Source of the DNA: Symbiodinium natans
Taxonomy: Eukaryota > Sar > Dinophyceae > Suessiales > Symbiodiniaceae
DNA: 64,000 nt
Direction: 5' to 3'
NCBI GenBank assembly: GCA_905221605.1
Contig: CAJNDS010002425.1
Location: 117,001-181,000, forward strand
Part shown: positions 31,500 to 41,275 of the stretch, in pieces
Layout: each line of letters opens with the position of its first letter
Numbering within the stretch: position 1 is the stretch's first letter
Program-made: the position numbers and the translations under genes
Notes under the pieces: model-generated
Seen by the model: only the letters and a program-made list of their open reading frames with translations
What the model was told of the DNA's origin: nothing
The model's database searches: none

Positions 31500-32536
31500 G
31501 GGACGGGGAGCGTGGGCGAAATGGAGTGGACGGTACAGGTCGCCCCTTACCTTTCCCAAAGTCTTAGGGTTTGGGGTTCAGGGTTTAGGGTTTAGGGAGA
31601 ATCCGAGTACTTGGAGGTTCATGAGTACTTCTGGCCCCAGTTATAAGTCTACTTATCACCTACTTAGAGGACTCAGTCGAATGGGGGCTTACAAGAACGG
31701 TCAGAATTGGGGTCGCAAGAGCCCATGAACCTCCAAGAAGTTCTTCTTAAATCAGGCCCGAAACCCCCAAACCCTAAACCCTAAACCCCAAATCCTTAGA
31801 ACCATGGGCTCCAACGTTGCATCAATTGCATTGCGCAGACTTCGGGCCTCACTTGCGGTCGGCCCTGGTGGAAGACAGTCTTTCAGTTGGCTTATAGTCA
31901 AGAAGCCCTAAACCCTAAACCCTAAACCCTTTGTAGCCAAAGAATCATATAGATGCTAACCCAAGCCTGAAGCTAGCCTTGAACCGGTATGAAGGGCCCT
32001 ATCTACCACAAACTCGTAAACCCTTAACCCTAAACCCATAAACCCTTGTATTATGGTTTGTACCGGCGGTTTTTGCTACGCCCTTGGCCCGGAACAGCAT
32101 TCCCATGTAACTCTGACAGCTGGGTTTGTGCGTCAGGGTTTCGGGTTTGGGTGTATGTCTCTGTCTCTCTCTCTCTCTCTCTCTCTTGCCCCGTTTTTTT
32201 TTTGTTTGTTTTGTGTGTGTAGGTGCGCTTATGTAAGAATGTCTGTGCGTAGGGGTGTGGGGTCAGGCGGCGAGGCGGGGCGGAGGAGGGGCGAGTATGA
32301 CACCAGCTACTTGGAGGTCCAGGGTACTTAGTAACCCAACTATACCTGTACTTATAACCCAATTTTAGCCCTATTAGGGTACTTAAGGGGCTTAAATGTG
32401 GGTCATAACTGCACGTAAACCCTAAACCCTAAACCCTAGACGCTCTTATAATGGGTTTCTATGTACCCTGAACCTCCAAGTAAGGACGACCGATGCACTG
32501 AGGATCTGGAGGAGCTCCGAGAGAACCGGAAACGCG
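31500..32536 (+). CDS. Exon-like blocks, unrecognised
   Basis: About 31804-31911 reads MGSNVASIALRRLRASLAVG, then PGGRQSFSWLIVKKP with TAA, and could be a complete exon. At 32481-32536 the frame starts directly after the right end of an M3 element (CTCCAAG|) and reads KDDRCTEDLEELRENRKR, ending G|GTTTAGGG. The second block thus appears to use a MITE end as acceptor and a telomeric unit as donor. Their relation to each other is unknown. Confidence 0.35.
32310..32480. mobile_element. MITE-like element, family M3, with telomeric tract inside
   Basis: Ends TACTTGGAGGTCCAGGGTAC and GTACCCTGAACCTCCAAG. The interior carries CCCTAAACCCTAAACCCTA (about 32416-32440) between GCACGTAAA and GACGCTCTTATAATGGG, where other copies have none. 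Confidence 0.7.
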
Positions 32537-32593
32537 GTTTAGGGTTTAGGGTTTAGGGTTTAGGGCTTAGGGTTTAGGGTTTAGGGTTTAGGG

Positions 32594-32696
32594 TTGGGAT
32601 GTTCCCCCTTATACTATCCGTCCTTAGTAGGGATTCGAGTACCCCTCTTATTCTCCCTATTATAAGGACTGTTCGGAGAACGTGGGAACATCCCAA
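32594..32696. mobile_element. MITE-like element, family M2 (intact)
   Basis: TTGGGATGTTCCCCCTTATA and GTGGGAACATCCCAA are inverted ends; the centre pairs TCCTTAGTAGGGATT with TATAAGGACTG. It serves as the reference for interrupted copies. Confidence 0.75.
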
Positions 32697-32844
32697 GGCT
32701 TAGGGCTTGAGGCTTGCCAAGAAAGAAGGTTCTTGGGGGGTTTAGGGTTTAGGGTTTAGGGTTTAGGATTTAGGGTTTAGGGTTTCGGGTTTAGGGTTTA
32801 AGAGGGTGCCCAGGTTCATGAGAACGAAGTCTGGCCCCAAGACT

Positions 32845-32945
32845 GGCTGGTTCTTAGTAGGGAATGAGGGAGTGAGGTCTCCTCTATAGTCCCTTAAAGG
32901 GTATACTTAGGGCCCGAATTCCTTCATTCCCTGCTAAGAGCCAGG
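32845..32945. mobile_element. MITE-like element, family M4
   Basis: CTGGTTCTTAGTAGGGAATG and CATTCCCTGCTAAGAGCCAG are inverted ends around CCCTTAAAGGGTATACTTAG. Copies: 36411-36516, 54109-54240 and 61966-62060; half an element at 52990-53100. Confidence 0.7.
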
Positions 32946-32986
32946 GGGAAGAACACACCCGGAAGTAAACACCTTCAGCCCAAGCC

Positions 32987-33110
32987 TTGAGATGCTCCCC
33001 CTTATACGAACCGGGATTATAATAGGGGATACCCTAAACCCGAAACCCTAAACCCTAAACCCTAAACCCTAAACCCTACTAAGGACTGTTCGTAAAGGGG
33101 CAAACATCCC
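32987..33110. mobile_element. MITE-like element, family M2, with telomeric tract inside
   Basis: TTGAGATGCTCCCCCTTATA and CTAAGGACTGTTCGTAAAGG ... CATCCC are the arms. The loop is replaced by CCCTAAACCCGAAACCCTAA-type repeat (about 33033-33078). Confidence 0.7.
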
Positions 33111-36100
33111 AGCCGAAGCCTCCTGAAACCCTGAAACCCTGAGAGGAGATGGATGCAAGTGTCCAAAGCTACTCCGACCCGGATTAGGGTTCATGTTTCA
33201 GGTTTCAGGGCTCAGGGTTTAGGGTTTAGGGTTTAGGGTTTAGGGTTTAGGGTTTAGGGTTTAGGCTTAGGGTGTAGGGTTCATGCGGAGGGAAGTTCAG
33301 GGTTCAGGATTTGGCGTTTAGGGAGGTTGGGGGCTGTGTTGTCAGGCCGTGGGGCTTCTGGCTTTCAACGCACATGTTGAGGATGAGAAGATTTAGGGTT
33401 TAGGGTCTAGGGTTTGGGGTTTGGGGTTTAGGGTTTAGGGTGGCTTCGAACTAAGCGACCCCTACCACCCTCCCTAAACCTCAGAGCCCCAATTGCCTTA
33501 AACCTCGTAGGCATCGAGAGTTAGACTTTGGTCGGGATGCATACAGGGTATACGGGGTATACCTGGCTGCCATGATGGGAGTGAAATCGTCCTCGTTGGG
33601 TTTAGGGTTGAGGGTTTAGGGCTTCGGGTACTTGGAGATGTTTTGTTCGGTGTATCTGGCTTCTCCACAGAAAGGAAGTACAACTCCTTCGGGCCTTGGG
33701 TCGAATGGTATCGACCAGAGGCGTCCCCACATTGAAGGAGTGGGGTTTCATGTCATGCTACACCCTACCACTACCCCTCCCCCCCCCCCCCCCCCCAGAA
33801 ACACCCCCAAGCCCTCACCCACCACGCCCTAAACCCCAAACCGCAAAAAGGTTTAGGGTTTTAGGGTTTCACCCTAAACCCTAAACCCTACACCCTAAAC
33901 CCTAAACCCTAAACCCAGGCAACGCTGGAAGTTGTTTCCTGGCCAGCCTCCCGTGGCTGGTAGGGTCTGAGCTCCGACAGCACCGTCGTCTCTTCCCACT
34001 GGCGGCGGCCCAGACGCCCGACTGCCATTTGGGAGAGCTCTTGGGGTAAAGGATTCGGTGGTTTAGGGTTTAGGGTTTAGGGTTTAGGGTTTAGGGTTTA
34101 GGGTTTAGGGTCTAGGGTATAGGGTCTAGGGTCTAGGGTTTTGGGGGGCTACGGGGGCTAGAGGGGCTATGTTCTGTTCGGGACATGTATAACTTATAAC
34201 ATGTTATGTAAGGGGCTGAGAGGCCATTATGAAGGGACGATATAGGAGTGGCATAGAGAAGCTAGGGAGTTAGCCCTAAGCACTAAACGCTAAACCCGAA
34301 ACCCTAAACCCTATGAGGGCTTTGTTGGGATGACGAGGGGGTTTGGCTCTCGGGTTGTGGGCACGCCTGTCGGATCGTTTTGGAGCGTCGGGCTTTTAGG
34401 GCTCTTAGGGCTTTGGGGGTTTTAGGATTAACAGGGCCGTTCGGCTTTTAGGATTTTAGGTTTCTGGGTCAGGGGTTTTCAGATTTGGGGTGCATGGGGC
34501 TTCTAGTTTCTTTGATTTTTTGGGGGGTTGGGGTTTTACTCCTTTTGGGGCTTTGATGGTTCTAAGGGTTTCGCGTGTTGAGGGTATTGGGGCGTGCAGG
34601 GCTTCTAGAAGTCTCCGTCCACCTCTCTAAGCTTGCACTCGCAGATGCTCCCGAGCCCCAACCCTCAAACAGAGACAGAGGCAGAGACAGAGACAGAGAC
34701 ATAGACAGAGACATAGACATAGACAGACACAAACAGACAGACACACACACACACACACACACAGAGTCACACACACACACACACAACCACACCAAACACA
34801 CACACACACACACACACACACAAAGAAATGAAAGCCCTGAAGCCCCAAACCCCGCATCGTTCCCAAGCAGGCTTCAAGTCCTGGACCTTTAAAAAAAACC
34901 GCCTCAAGCACTCAACGCCGTAGGTAAGCCCAAGACCCCGAATCCCGAGCACTCTAACAAGCCCTAAACCCTAAACCCTAAACCCTGAACCCTAAACTCC
35001 ATGTCCCTAAGAACCTACACCCCAAATCCCTGAACCCTGAGCCCAGAGAGGGTTTAGGGTTTAGGGTTCAGGGTTTAGGGTTTAGGGTTTGGGGGTTATT
35101 GTTCCGGGTTTGGTTCAGAAGTCCCTATATTCAAGGGATGAAGACTCGTACCCCGAAGGTTGTACTCCTAAATGTTCCCCTTAGTATGCTTATCTTCTTG
35201 TAGGGACCCTTAAAAGGGACCCCGAAACCCAAGGGTACAACCTTAAGGGTCCAAGGTAAAACCCCAAACCCTAAACGCTAAACCCTAAACCCTAACGCTA
35301 AACCCTAAACCTTAAACCCTAAACCCTAAACCTTAAACCCTAAACCATAAACCCTATAAACCTTAAACCCTAAACCCTAAACCCTATCCCGCGCCAGGAT
35401 GCTGCTGCTGGCCGACCAGCCTCTGCTATCCACAAACATGTCGACAGTCGCGCAGGCTTCAGGGACATTCGGGTTTAGGGTTTAGGGTTTACGGTTTGGG
35501 GTTTAGGGTCTATGATGTTTGCACGTGGAATGATGCTGAAAACCCTACCAGCAAAAATGGGGAAGCCCTCTGAGAGGTGTCAGAGTGTGGGGTTTCGGTT
35601 CGGGTCCACGCTGTCAGGTGTCCCGCCGTTTTCTGGTTTTAGAAGATCTTTCGAACCAAACTTCAAACCCTAAACCCTAAACCCTAGACCCTAAACGCCA
35701 AACCCTAAACCCTAAACCCTAAACCCTAAACCCTAATCCTAACCCTCAACCCTCAACCCTCAACCCTCAACCCTAAACCCTAAACCCTAAACCCTAAACC
35801 CTAAACCCTAAACCCTAAACCCTAAACCCTAAACCCTAAACCCTAAACCCTAAACCCTAAACCCTAAACCCTACCACCTAAATCCTAAAGCCTAAACCCT
35901 AAACCCTATTCCTTGAAACTTGAACTGTCGGTCATAGCGAGACAAGGGCCGGCCCAGCTCCAAGGAACTCCCAGACCTTTGCGTGTTTAGGGTTTAGGGT
36001 TTCGACTCCTTTAACTGGGTTTTGGAGTACTCTACTTTCCGACTTTTTTTTTTTTTTTTTTGGGGGGGGGGGTTGGGTTCCTACCATCGCTACTGAAACC

Positions 36101-36410
36101 TAAAAAGTATCTACTTTTTGTCCAGGGTCTGCTCCAAAGTAGGGTTTTAAGTTAAGCCCAACTAGAGCCCGAAACGTCTAAAGCCCTCAAACCCCTATAG
36201 GGTTTAGGGTTTCCCTTAACCCTAAACCCTAAACCCTCAAGCCACGTGGAAACCTGGCAGGAGTTCGGCTTCACGGGCCCAGAACGAGACGAAATGTCTC
36301 TCGGACTTCGGGTGCTGGGTTTAGGGTTTAGGGTTTGGGGTTTAGGGTTTAGGGTTTGGGGTTTGGGGTTTAGGGTTTAGGGTTTGGGGTTTGGGGTTTA
36401 GGGTTTACTT
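33110..36410 (+). CDS. Exon-like blocks, unrecognised (33919-34045, 35398-35472, 36242-36318)
   Basis: Block 33919-34045 (AACCCAG|GC ... TTGGG|GTAAAGG) reads NAGSCFLASLPWLVGSELRQ, then HRRLFPLAAAQTPDCHLGEL. Block 35398-35472 (GCCAG|GAT ... CGG|GTTTAGGG) reads DAAAGRPASAIHKHVDSRAG, then FRDIR. Block 36242-36318 (CAAG|C ... CTGG|GTTTAGGG) reads HVETWQEFGFTGPERDEMSL, then GLRVL. Two of the three have telomeric donors. The coding composition is convincing but no domain is recognised, and whether they form one gene is unknown. Telomeric arrays fill the gaps (33220-33268, 34063-34110, 35690-35872). Confidence 0.42.
34670..34823. repeat. (ACAGAG)n and (CA)n microsatellites
   Basis: ACAGAG-type hexamers pass into ACACAC runs. 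Long frames on both strands here are simple-sequence artefacts. Confidence 0.9.
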
Positions 36411-36516
36411 ACTGATTCTTAGCAAGGAAAGAGGAAGTAAGGTGCCCCATATAGTCCTGTAAAGGGCATATTATAGGGATATGATACCTAATTCCCTCAT
36501 CCCCTACTAAGAATCA
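36411..36516. mobile_element. MITE-like element, family M4
   Basis: ACTGATTCTTAGCAAGGAAA and CATCCCCTACTAAGAATCA are inverted ends around TCCTGTAAAGGGCATATTAT. Confidence 0.65.
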
Positions 36517-36699
36517 CGGGTTTAGGGTTTAGGGCTTACAGGGTTTCGGCTAGTCGTTTAGGGTTTAGGGTTTTTGGTTCAGGGTTTACAAGGGTTTAGG
36601 GTTTAGGGTTTAGGGTTTAGGGTTTAGGCTAGAATGCTTACGGCCCCAAAGTCCAGACATCTTGCCCTCCCGAAGCCCCCGACCCCGCTGAACCCTCAA

Positions 36700-36960
36700 C
36701 CCCTAGGATTCGTAGGCTTAGGGTTTAGGGTTTTGGGGCTTTAGGGTTGAGGGGCTTGGGGTTTAGGGGCTTGGGGGTTTAGGGGTTTAGGGGCTTAGGG
36801 GTTTAGGGGTTTAGGGGTTTAGGGGGTTTACGGGTTTAGGGGTTTTGGGGGTTTAGGGGTTTAGGGTTTTAGGGGCTTAGGGGTTTAGGGTCTAGGGATT
36901 TTAGGGTCTAGGCGCTTAGGGGCTTAGCGGTTTAGGGTTCAGGGTTTAGAGCTCAGAGTC
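36700..36960. repeat. TTTAGGGG octamer-type array, degenerate
   Basis: Mostly GGTTTAGGGG and GGCTTAGGGG octamers rather than heptamers, with scattered substitutions. It precedes the kinase gene by about 150 bp. Confidence 0.85.
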
Positions 36961-37107
36961 TAGGCAGCTTAGGATTTAGGATATCGTGGTGTCACAAAAG
37001 CGCCCCGAATCTCGAAAGCACCTGACAAAGCCGTTTGGGCTCAGTGCACAGGGCCTTGCTGTAAAAGCAGAACGAAAGCCTGTCAGCCCCGAGTTCGCCA
37101 TCTTCCG

Positions 37108-38715
37108 GTGCCTTTGCTCGTGACGCGCATTGGTGTGTACAGAATGAGTCATCCAGCAAGAAATGCATCAGCCGAGCTTTGTGAGGAGAGGGCCGAGGGG
37201 GCTCCCAAAATCCCGGGAAGCCTGGACTTGCTGCAGGTCCTCACCATGCTGGAGTGCCAGGATGATGCCACCCGTCGAGTAGGGGCCCTCGAGTCCCTCA
37301 ACCGCAGTGTCTTTGAGGTGGTTGATGGGAGTGAGGCTGCAACGATCCTCCGCAAGGTCATCTCGATGCTCAACGACCCTGTTTGGGATGTCAAGCGAGC
37401 CGCAATCCGACTGCTCTCCGAGCTAGGCCCGCGATTCGGCCACGAGACAGTGCAGAGGCTGAACCGCCTGCTCTTTCACCCGGATCCTGTGGTACAGATG
37501 ATGATTGCTTGCGTGCTGCAGAATGCGAAGGGTGCCGAGGACTACTGCCAGGAAATCTGGGGTGACCGGTCGACAGCCGAAGCTGCTGTGAGTCATGAAG
37601 GACGACTTCTTGAGTTTCTCGATGCAAGCTTCAAGGGCGACCGGGAGATTGTCCTGTCGGCCGTGAAGCAGGACGGGCAAGCATTGAAGTATGCGGAGCC
37701 GTGCTTGTGTGACGATGAAGAGATCGTGCTCGCCGCAGTCGCCCAGAGTGAATCAGCGGTTCACTTTGCTAGCCAGAAGATCATTGCGAGACATGCGGGT
37801 CTCTGCGCGCTGCATGAGGGACGAGGACGCTGCTTGTGTGGCGACTATGTGATGATCGAACGCATAGGCCAGGGTGCCTTCGGCGAGGTCACGAAAGCCG
37901 AGCACATCAGCACCAAGCAGGTCGTGGCCATTAAGAAAGTGTCCTATGACCCCGAGGTGTTTGGGGACGGTGTGCCAACCTTCGCAGTGCGGGAGGTGTC
38001 ACTGCTGCGCAGGTTTAATCATCCCAACGTTGTGCAGCTGCTCGATGTGCATGTGGGCCGTGACGAGATTCGGATGGTCTTCGAGCTTCATCCGGCTGAC
38101 CTCCGTATGGTCTTGAAGAGGAGTTCCGGGCGCGTGTCGATTGAGCAAGTTAGGCAATACTCCGCGGACATCTTAGAAGGCCTTTATGCGTGCCACACCA
38201 ACCAGCTTCTTCACCGCGACATAAAGCCACAGAACATTCTCCTCAGCCCCGAAGGTGTCCTCAAGATAGCAGACTTTGGCCTGGCGCGCGTGAGCAATCA
38301 GCAGCCGATGACGCTGGAAGTGGTGACGCTTTGGTACAGGAGTCCAGAGCTCCTCCTTGGCGCAACTCGCTATGGATTTGAAGTGGACACTTGGTCAGCA
38401 GGCTGTGTGATCGCAGAGATGTTGACCGGGCGCCCGTTGTTCCCCGGAGACTCTCAAATTGGCACTTTGTTTCAGATCTTTCAGCTGCTGGGAACGCCGT
38501 CATGTACGAATTGGCCACAGGGTACGCAGCTCTGCAATTTCAAAGGCATGTTTCCACAGTGGCAGCCGACAGGACTAAGACCCATTCTCGACGTGCGACC
38601 AGAGCTTCACGCTCACGAAGGTCATGAACTCCTCAGCGGCCTGCTTTGCCTGCAGCCTGACCGACGTCTCTCATCAAGACAGGCACGTCGGCATCAATTC
38701 TGCAGGCAAGATTGA
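37108..38715 (+). CDS. CDK-like Ser/Thr protein kinase with HEAT-like and DUF4116-like N-terminus, intronless
   Basis: A single 535-codon frame. Residues about 40-145 form helical HEAT-like repeats (MLNDPVWDVKRAAIRLLSEL; LLFHPDPVVQMMIACVLQNA). Residues about 165-228 resemble DUF4116 (GDREIVLSAVKQDGQALKYA; DDEEIVLAAVAQSESAVHFA). The kinase domain runs from about 247 to the end: Gly loop GQGAFGEV (254-261), Lys in VVAIKK (276), a PSTAIRE-like helix PTFAVREVSLLRRF, HRDIKPQN (Asp371), DFGLAR (Asp389), T-loop MTLEVVTLWYRSPE with Thr402 where CDKs are activated, and the CDK-type LLGTP segment. All catalytic residues are present, so it is probably active; the expected substrate class is Ser/Thr-Pro. 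ATG 37144 (MSHPARNA) is an alternative start. Unlike its neighbours it has no introns or telomeric repeat, so it may be a retroposed copy. Confidence 0.92.
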   Translation: MPLLVTRIGVYRMSHPARNASAELCEERAEGAPKIPGSLDLLQVLTMLECQDDATRRVGALESLNRSVFEVVDGSEAATILRKVISMLNDPVWDVKRAAIRLLSELGPRFGHETVQRLNRLLFHPDPVVQMMIACVLQNAKGAEDYCQEIWGDRSTAEAAVSHEGRLLEFLDASFKGDREIVLSAVKQDGQALKYAEPCLCDDEEIVLAAVAQSESAVHFASQKIIARHAGLCALHEGRGRCLCGDYVMIERIGQGAFGEVTKAEHISTKQVVAIKKVSYDPEVFGDGVPTFAVREVSLLRRFNHPNVVQLLDVHVGRDEIRMVFELHPADLRMVLKRSSGRVSIEQVRQYSADILEGLYACHTNQLLHRDIKPQNILLSPEGVLKIADFGLARVSNQQPMTLEVVTLWYRSPELLLGATRYGFEVDTWSAGCVIAEMLTGRPLFPGDSQIGTLFQIFQLLGTPSCTNWPQGTQLCNFKGMFPQWQPTGLRPILDVRPELHAHEGHELLSGLLCLQPDRRLSSRQARRHQFCRQD

Positions 38716-39290
38716 CTCCATGAGCCTGTGCCAGTTGTGCTGCCTCCCAGATGGTGATCCGGATGTAGGGGAAGGCTTAATTCCGGAGTTGTTTAGCGGA
38801 GTGTTTGTGGTTTAGGATGTTTAGGATGTTTAGGATGATTGGGATGTTTAGGCTGGTTAGGCTGTTTAGGGATGCTGGCACGCTGTTCAGTGCTGCTTGG
38901 ACGACCTCTCGAAAAAGAGAATCGTTTCGAGTCTGGGTGCTTTTTCTCGATCTTGCGCAACGATTTCAATGGCGTTTAGCAAAAAAACATATGTCAATGG
39001 CGTTTAGCGAAAAAAACATATGGAGGTCGCAGTCGCAGCGACGCCTCGGATGGTTTGAGACGGAAGGCAGGGGCCTTCCTCAGCTGGGTTCCAGGCAAGC
39101 TTGCAGAAGCTGGTGCGGGGTAATGGAGGGGTGTTTGGAGTCTGCGCAGAAGGGACGGAAGGGACAGCCATTCAACCCGTTCTGCCTTTGAGCCTGTGGA
39201 ATGTATGCCTTCGCCATATCGGTAGGTTTCTTTGTGTCTCCACTCTCCCCTCCGTTGGCTTCTGCAGAGCTTCTCACCAGCTTGCATCAG
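38716..39290. other. Downstream region of the kinase, telomere-poor
   Basis: It holds a (GTTTAGGAT)n-like tract at 38805-38870 and a 27-bp direct duplication at 38967-38993 / 38995-39022 (CAATGGCGTTTAGC followed by an A run and CATATG). Open frames at 38805-39191 and 38994-39287 are on opposite strands and unrecognised. Confidence 0.5.
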
Positions 39291-39295
39291 ACTCG

Positions 39296-39507
39296 TTGTG
39301 GCATAGTGTCATGTGAGCAGCATTCTTTTTCGCTCATGGGGAGTTCGTACGCAAATCAGATTATTGTAGCAATTTCTCTCTGCAGGACGTAGGTTCGCGT
39401 AGGCAGATTACACGAGCCACCGCCGCGTATAGGCGTGTGCACCGAATAGAAGGTCGACAGCATTTTCGATCCCGAGCAAAGAAAAATGAACTCTGCTCAC
39501 ATAGCCA
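39296..39507. repeat. Dispersed repeat, copy A (uninterrupted)
   Basis: Landmarks GTGTCATGTGAGCAGCATTC, GGGAGTTCGTACGCAAATCA, AGAAGGTCGACAGCATTTTC and GAACTCTGCTCACAT recur in copy B at 40918-41275. Copy A has no telomeric repeat. Confidence 0.7.
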
Positions 39508-39675
39508 CATGTGGGGGGTTTACGAAAACAAGGGACCCCTAACATGTAGGCAAATAGTAGGATTCCCATGTAGGAAGGACCCCAGTCAGGTACCTAATCC
39601 CTAAACCCTGAGCCCTAAACTCTTAAACTCCTAAACCCTGAACCCTAAACTCCTCGTTTCGGAAACCCCCCATGT
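39508..39675. mobile_element. MITE-like element, family M12, with degenerate telomeric tract
   Basis: CATGTGGGGGGTTTACGAAA and TTTCGGAAACCCCCCATG are near-perfect inverted ends. The inside has GGACCCCTAACATGTAGGCA and a CCCTAAAC/CCTAAACT tract (39597-39650). Confidence 0.7.
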
Positions 39676-40917
39676 CACACTCGTTCACATTCCCGGGGAC
39701 GCACCTTCCGATGCAAGCGGCTTGAGATGTTTAGGGTTTAGGGTTTAAGATTTAGGGTTTAGGGTTTCGGGTTTAGGGGTACTTCTCAAAATCATGCTCC
39801 CATCGTGGGTACCTGAATATTGGGGAGGGGGGGGGGGGGGGGGGGGGGCTGTCGTATAGTAGCAACCTCCATTGTTTGGGTTCCCCAAGAGTGGCCCTAA
39901 CTTGGAGAAGGGTGTAGGGTTTGGGGTTTAGGCTGTAGGGTTTAGGGGTCCCTAAACCCTAAAGCCTAAACCCTAAACCCCAAACCCTAAACCCTAAACC
40001 CTAAACTAGGATAGAATATTATCATGTGAACGTTTAGGGTTTCTGGGTTTTCTACCGTGCAACGGACAGTCCGAGACACCCCTGCTTGCGCCTCGGAGTT
40101 GAGTCTGCCCCTTGGTTGGTTTGGGGGTTTAGGGTTTAGGGTATAGGGTTTAGGGTTTGGGGTTTGGGGTTTGAGGTTTAGGGTTCGGGCAGACGTTCCG
40201 ATAGAGATGCGCTCAGAGCTCAACGACTCAATGTCTGCTGAAGTGCAGACAGACAAGAGTATCAGGGCATGAGAGTGCCCAAAGCCATGTCGAAAACGTC
40301 AACATCCATGTGCCACATGGACAGGCCAAGGTCATTCCATCGGCTTTTATAGTTTCCCACATTAGGGCCCCTCTTTGGGCACCCATTATCAGGCGGCACT
40401 CTTTAACAAGGGATCCCAAAGAAGGGACACTAACTTAGAGAATTACCCACTTGGACTGGATGTTCATGCGAATGTTCGCTTTGTTTGGTCGCGAGCCTTG
40501 TGAGGCCGCTTCCGCCAATTTTTTGTGGGTAGGCCCCCATACTCCTGCTTGCGGCAAAAGGGGCCCCAAGCATAGGGAGGGTACGGTAGTTGGGCCAGAG
40601 AGACACCCGCCCGTTGGAACTGGCTGACCTCTGACCCAGAGGGTCCACCTGTGTGGTACCATTATGGAATGAGGTACCAAAAACCATACGAAATAGGTTT
40701 AGGGTTTAGGATTTAGGGTTTAGGATTTTCTTGGGTACCTAATTCCATAATAGTACTACAGATGGACAGGGTTTAGGGTTTGGGGTTTGGGGTTTGGTGT
40801 TTAGGGTTTTGCCTTTGCCAACAGCGGGTCTTCTCGCCATTCAACAGCTTGACACTATACCTTCGTTTCGCTGGGAGTGTGTGAATTTGAATTTGACCCT
40901 TCCCAGGAGGTCGCGTC
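39676..40917. other. Stretch without a recognised gene
   Basis: It contains a 20-bp G run (39830-39848), telomeric tracts (39728-39775, 39953-40003, 40127-40180) and palindromic MITE-like sequence at about 40330-40450 and 40630-40770. Opposed open frames at 40430-40687 lie within such palindromes. Confidence 0.5.
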
Positions 40918-41275
40918 GTAGTGTCAGAGTGTCATATGAGCAGCATTTTTTCGTCACGTGGGAGTTCGTGTGCAAATCAGATTCTTGGAAGGAGCCATTA
41001 TACTACAGCGACACCATAGCCGCGTGGCAGCGTGTAGGCTCGAGTTTCGGGCACGGAGCATCTTAGTGCATAGGCCCGGTAGGCCTTCATCAAAGGCTTA
41101 GCACGTACCCCGGGTAGAAGGTCGGCAGCATTTTTCACCCCTAGGGTTTAGGGTTCAGGGTTTAGGGTTCAGGGTTTAGGGTTCAGGGATCAGGGCTTAG
41201 GGTTCAGGGTTCAGGGTTCAGGGTTCGGGGTTTAGGGTTTAGGGCAACGAAAAGAACACTCTGCTCATATTGCCA
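40918..41275. repeat. Dispersed repeat, copy B, split by a telomeric array
   Basis: GTGTCATATGAGCAGCATTT, GGGAGTTCGTGTGCAAATCA and AGAAGGTCGGCAGCATTTTT match copy A. Then TAGGGTTTAGGGTTCAGGG units (about 41145-41246) intervene before AAAGAACACTCTGCTCATAT, which matches the continuation of copy A. Confidence 0.7.

Noticed and set aside
34562-34911. Long frames rich in Cys-Val or Thr-His on both strands
   Set aside because: They translate (CA)n and (ACAGAG)n microsatellites.
37149-38627. Other-frame and minus-strand frames of 60-85 codons within the kinase
   Set aside because: Shadows of the kinase gene, which has all catalytic motifs in one frame.
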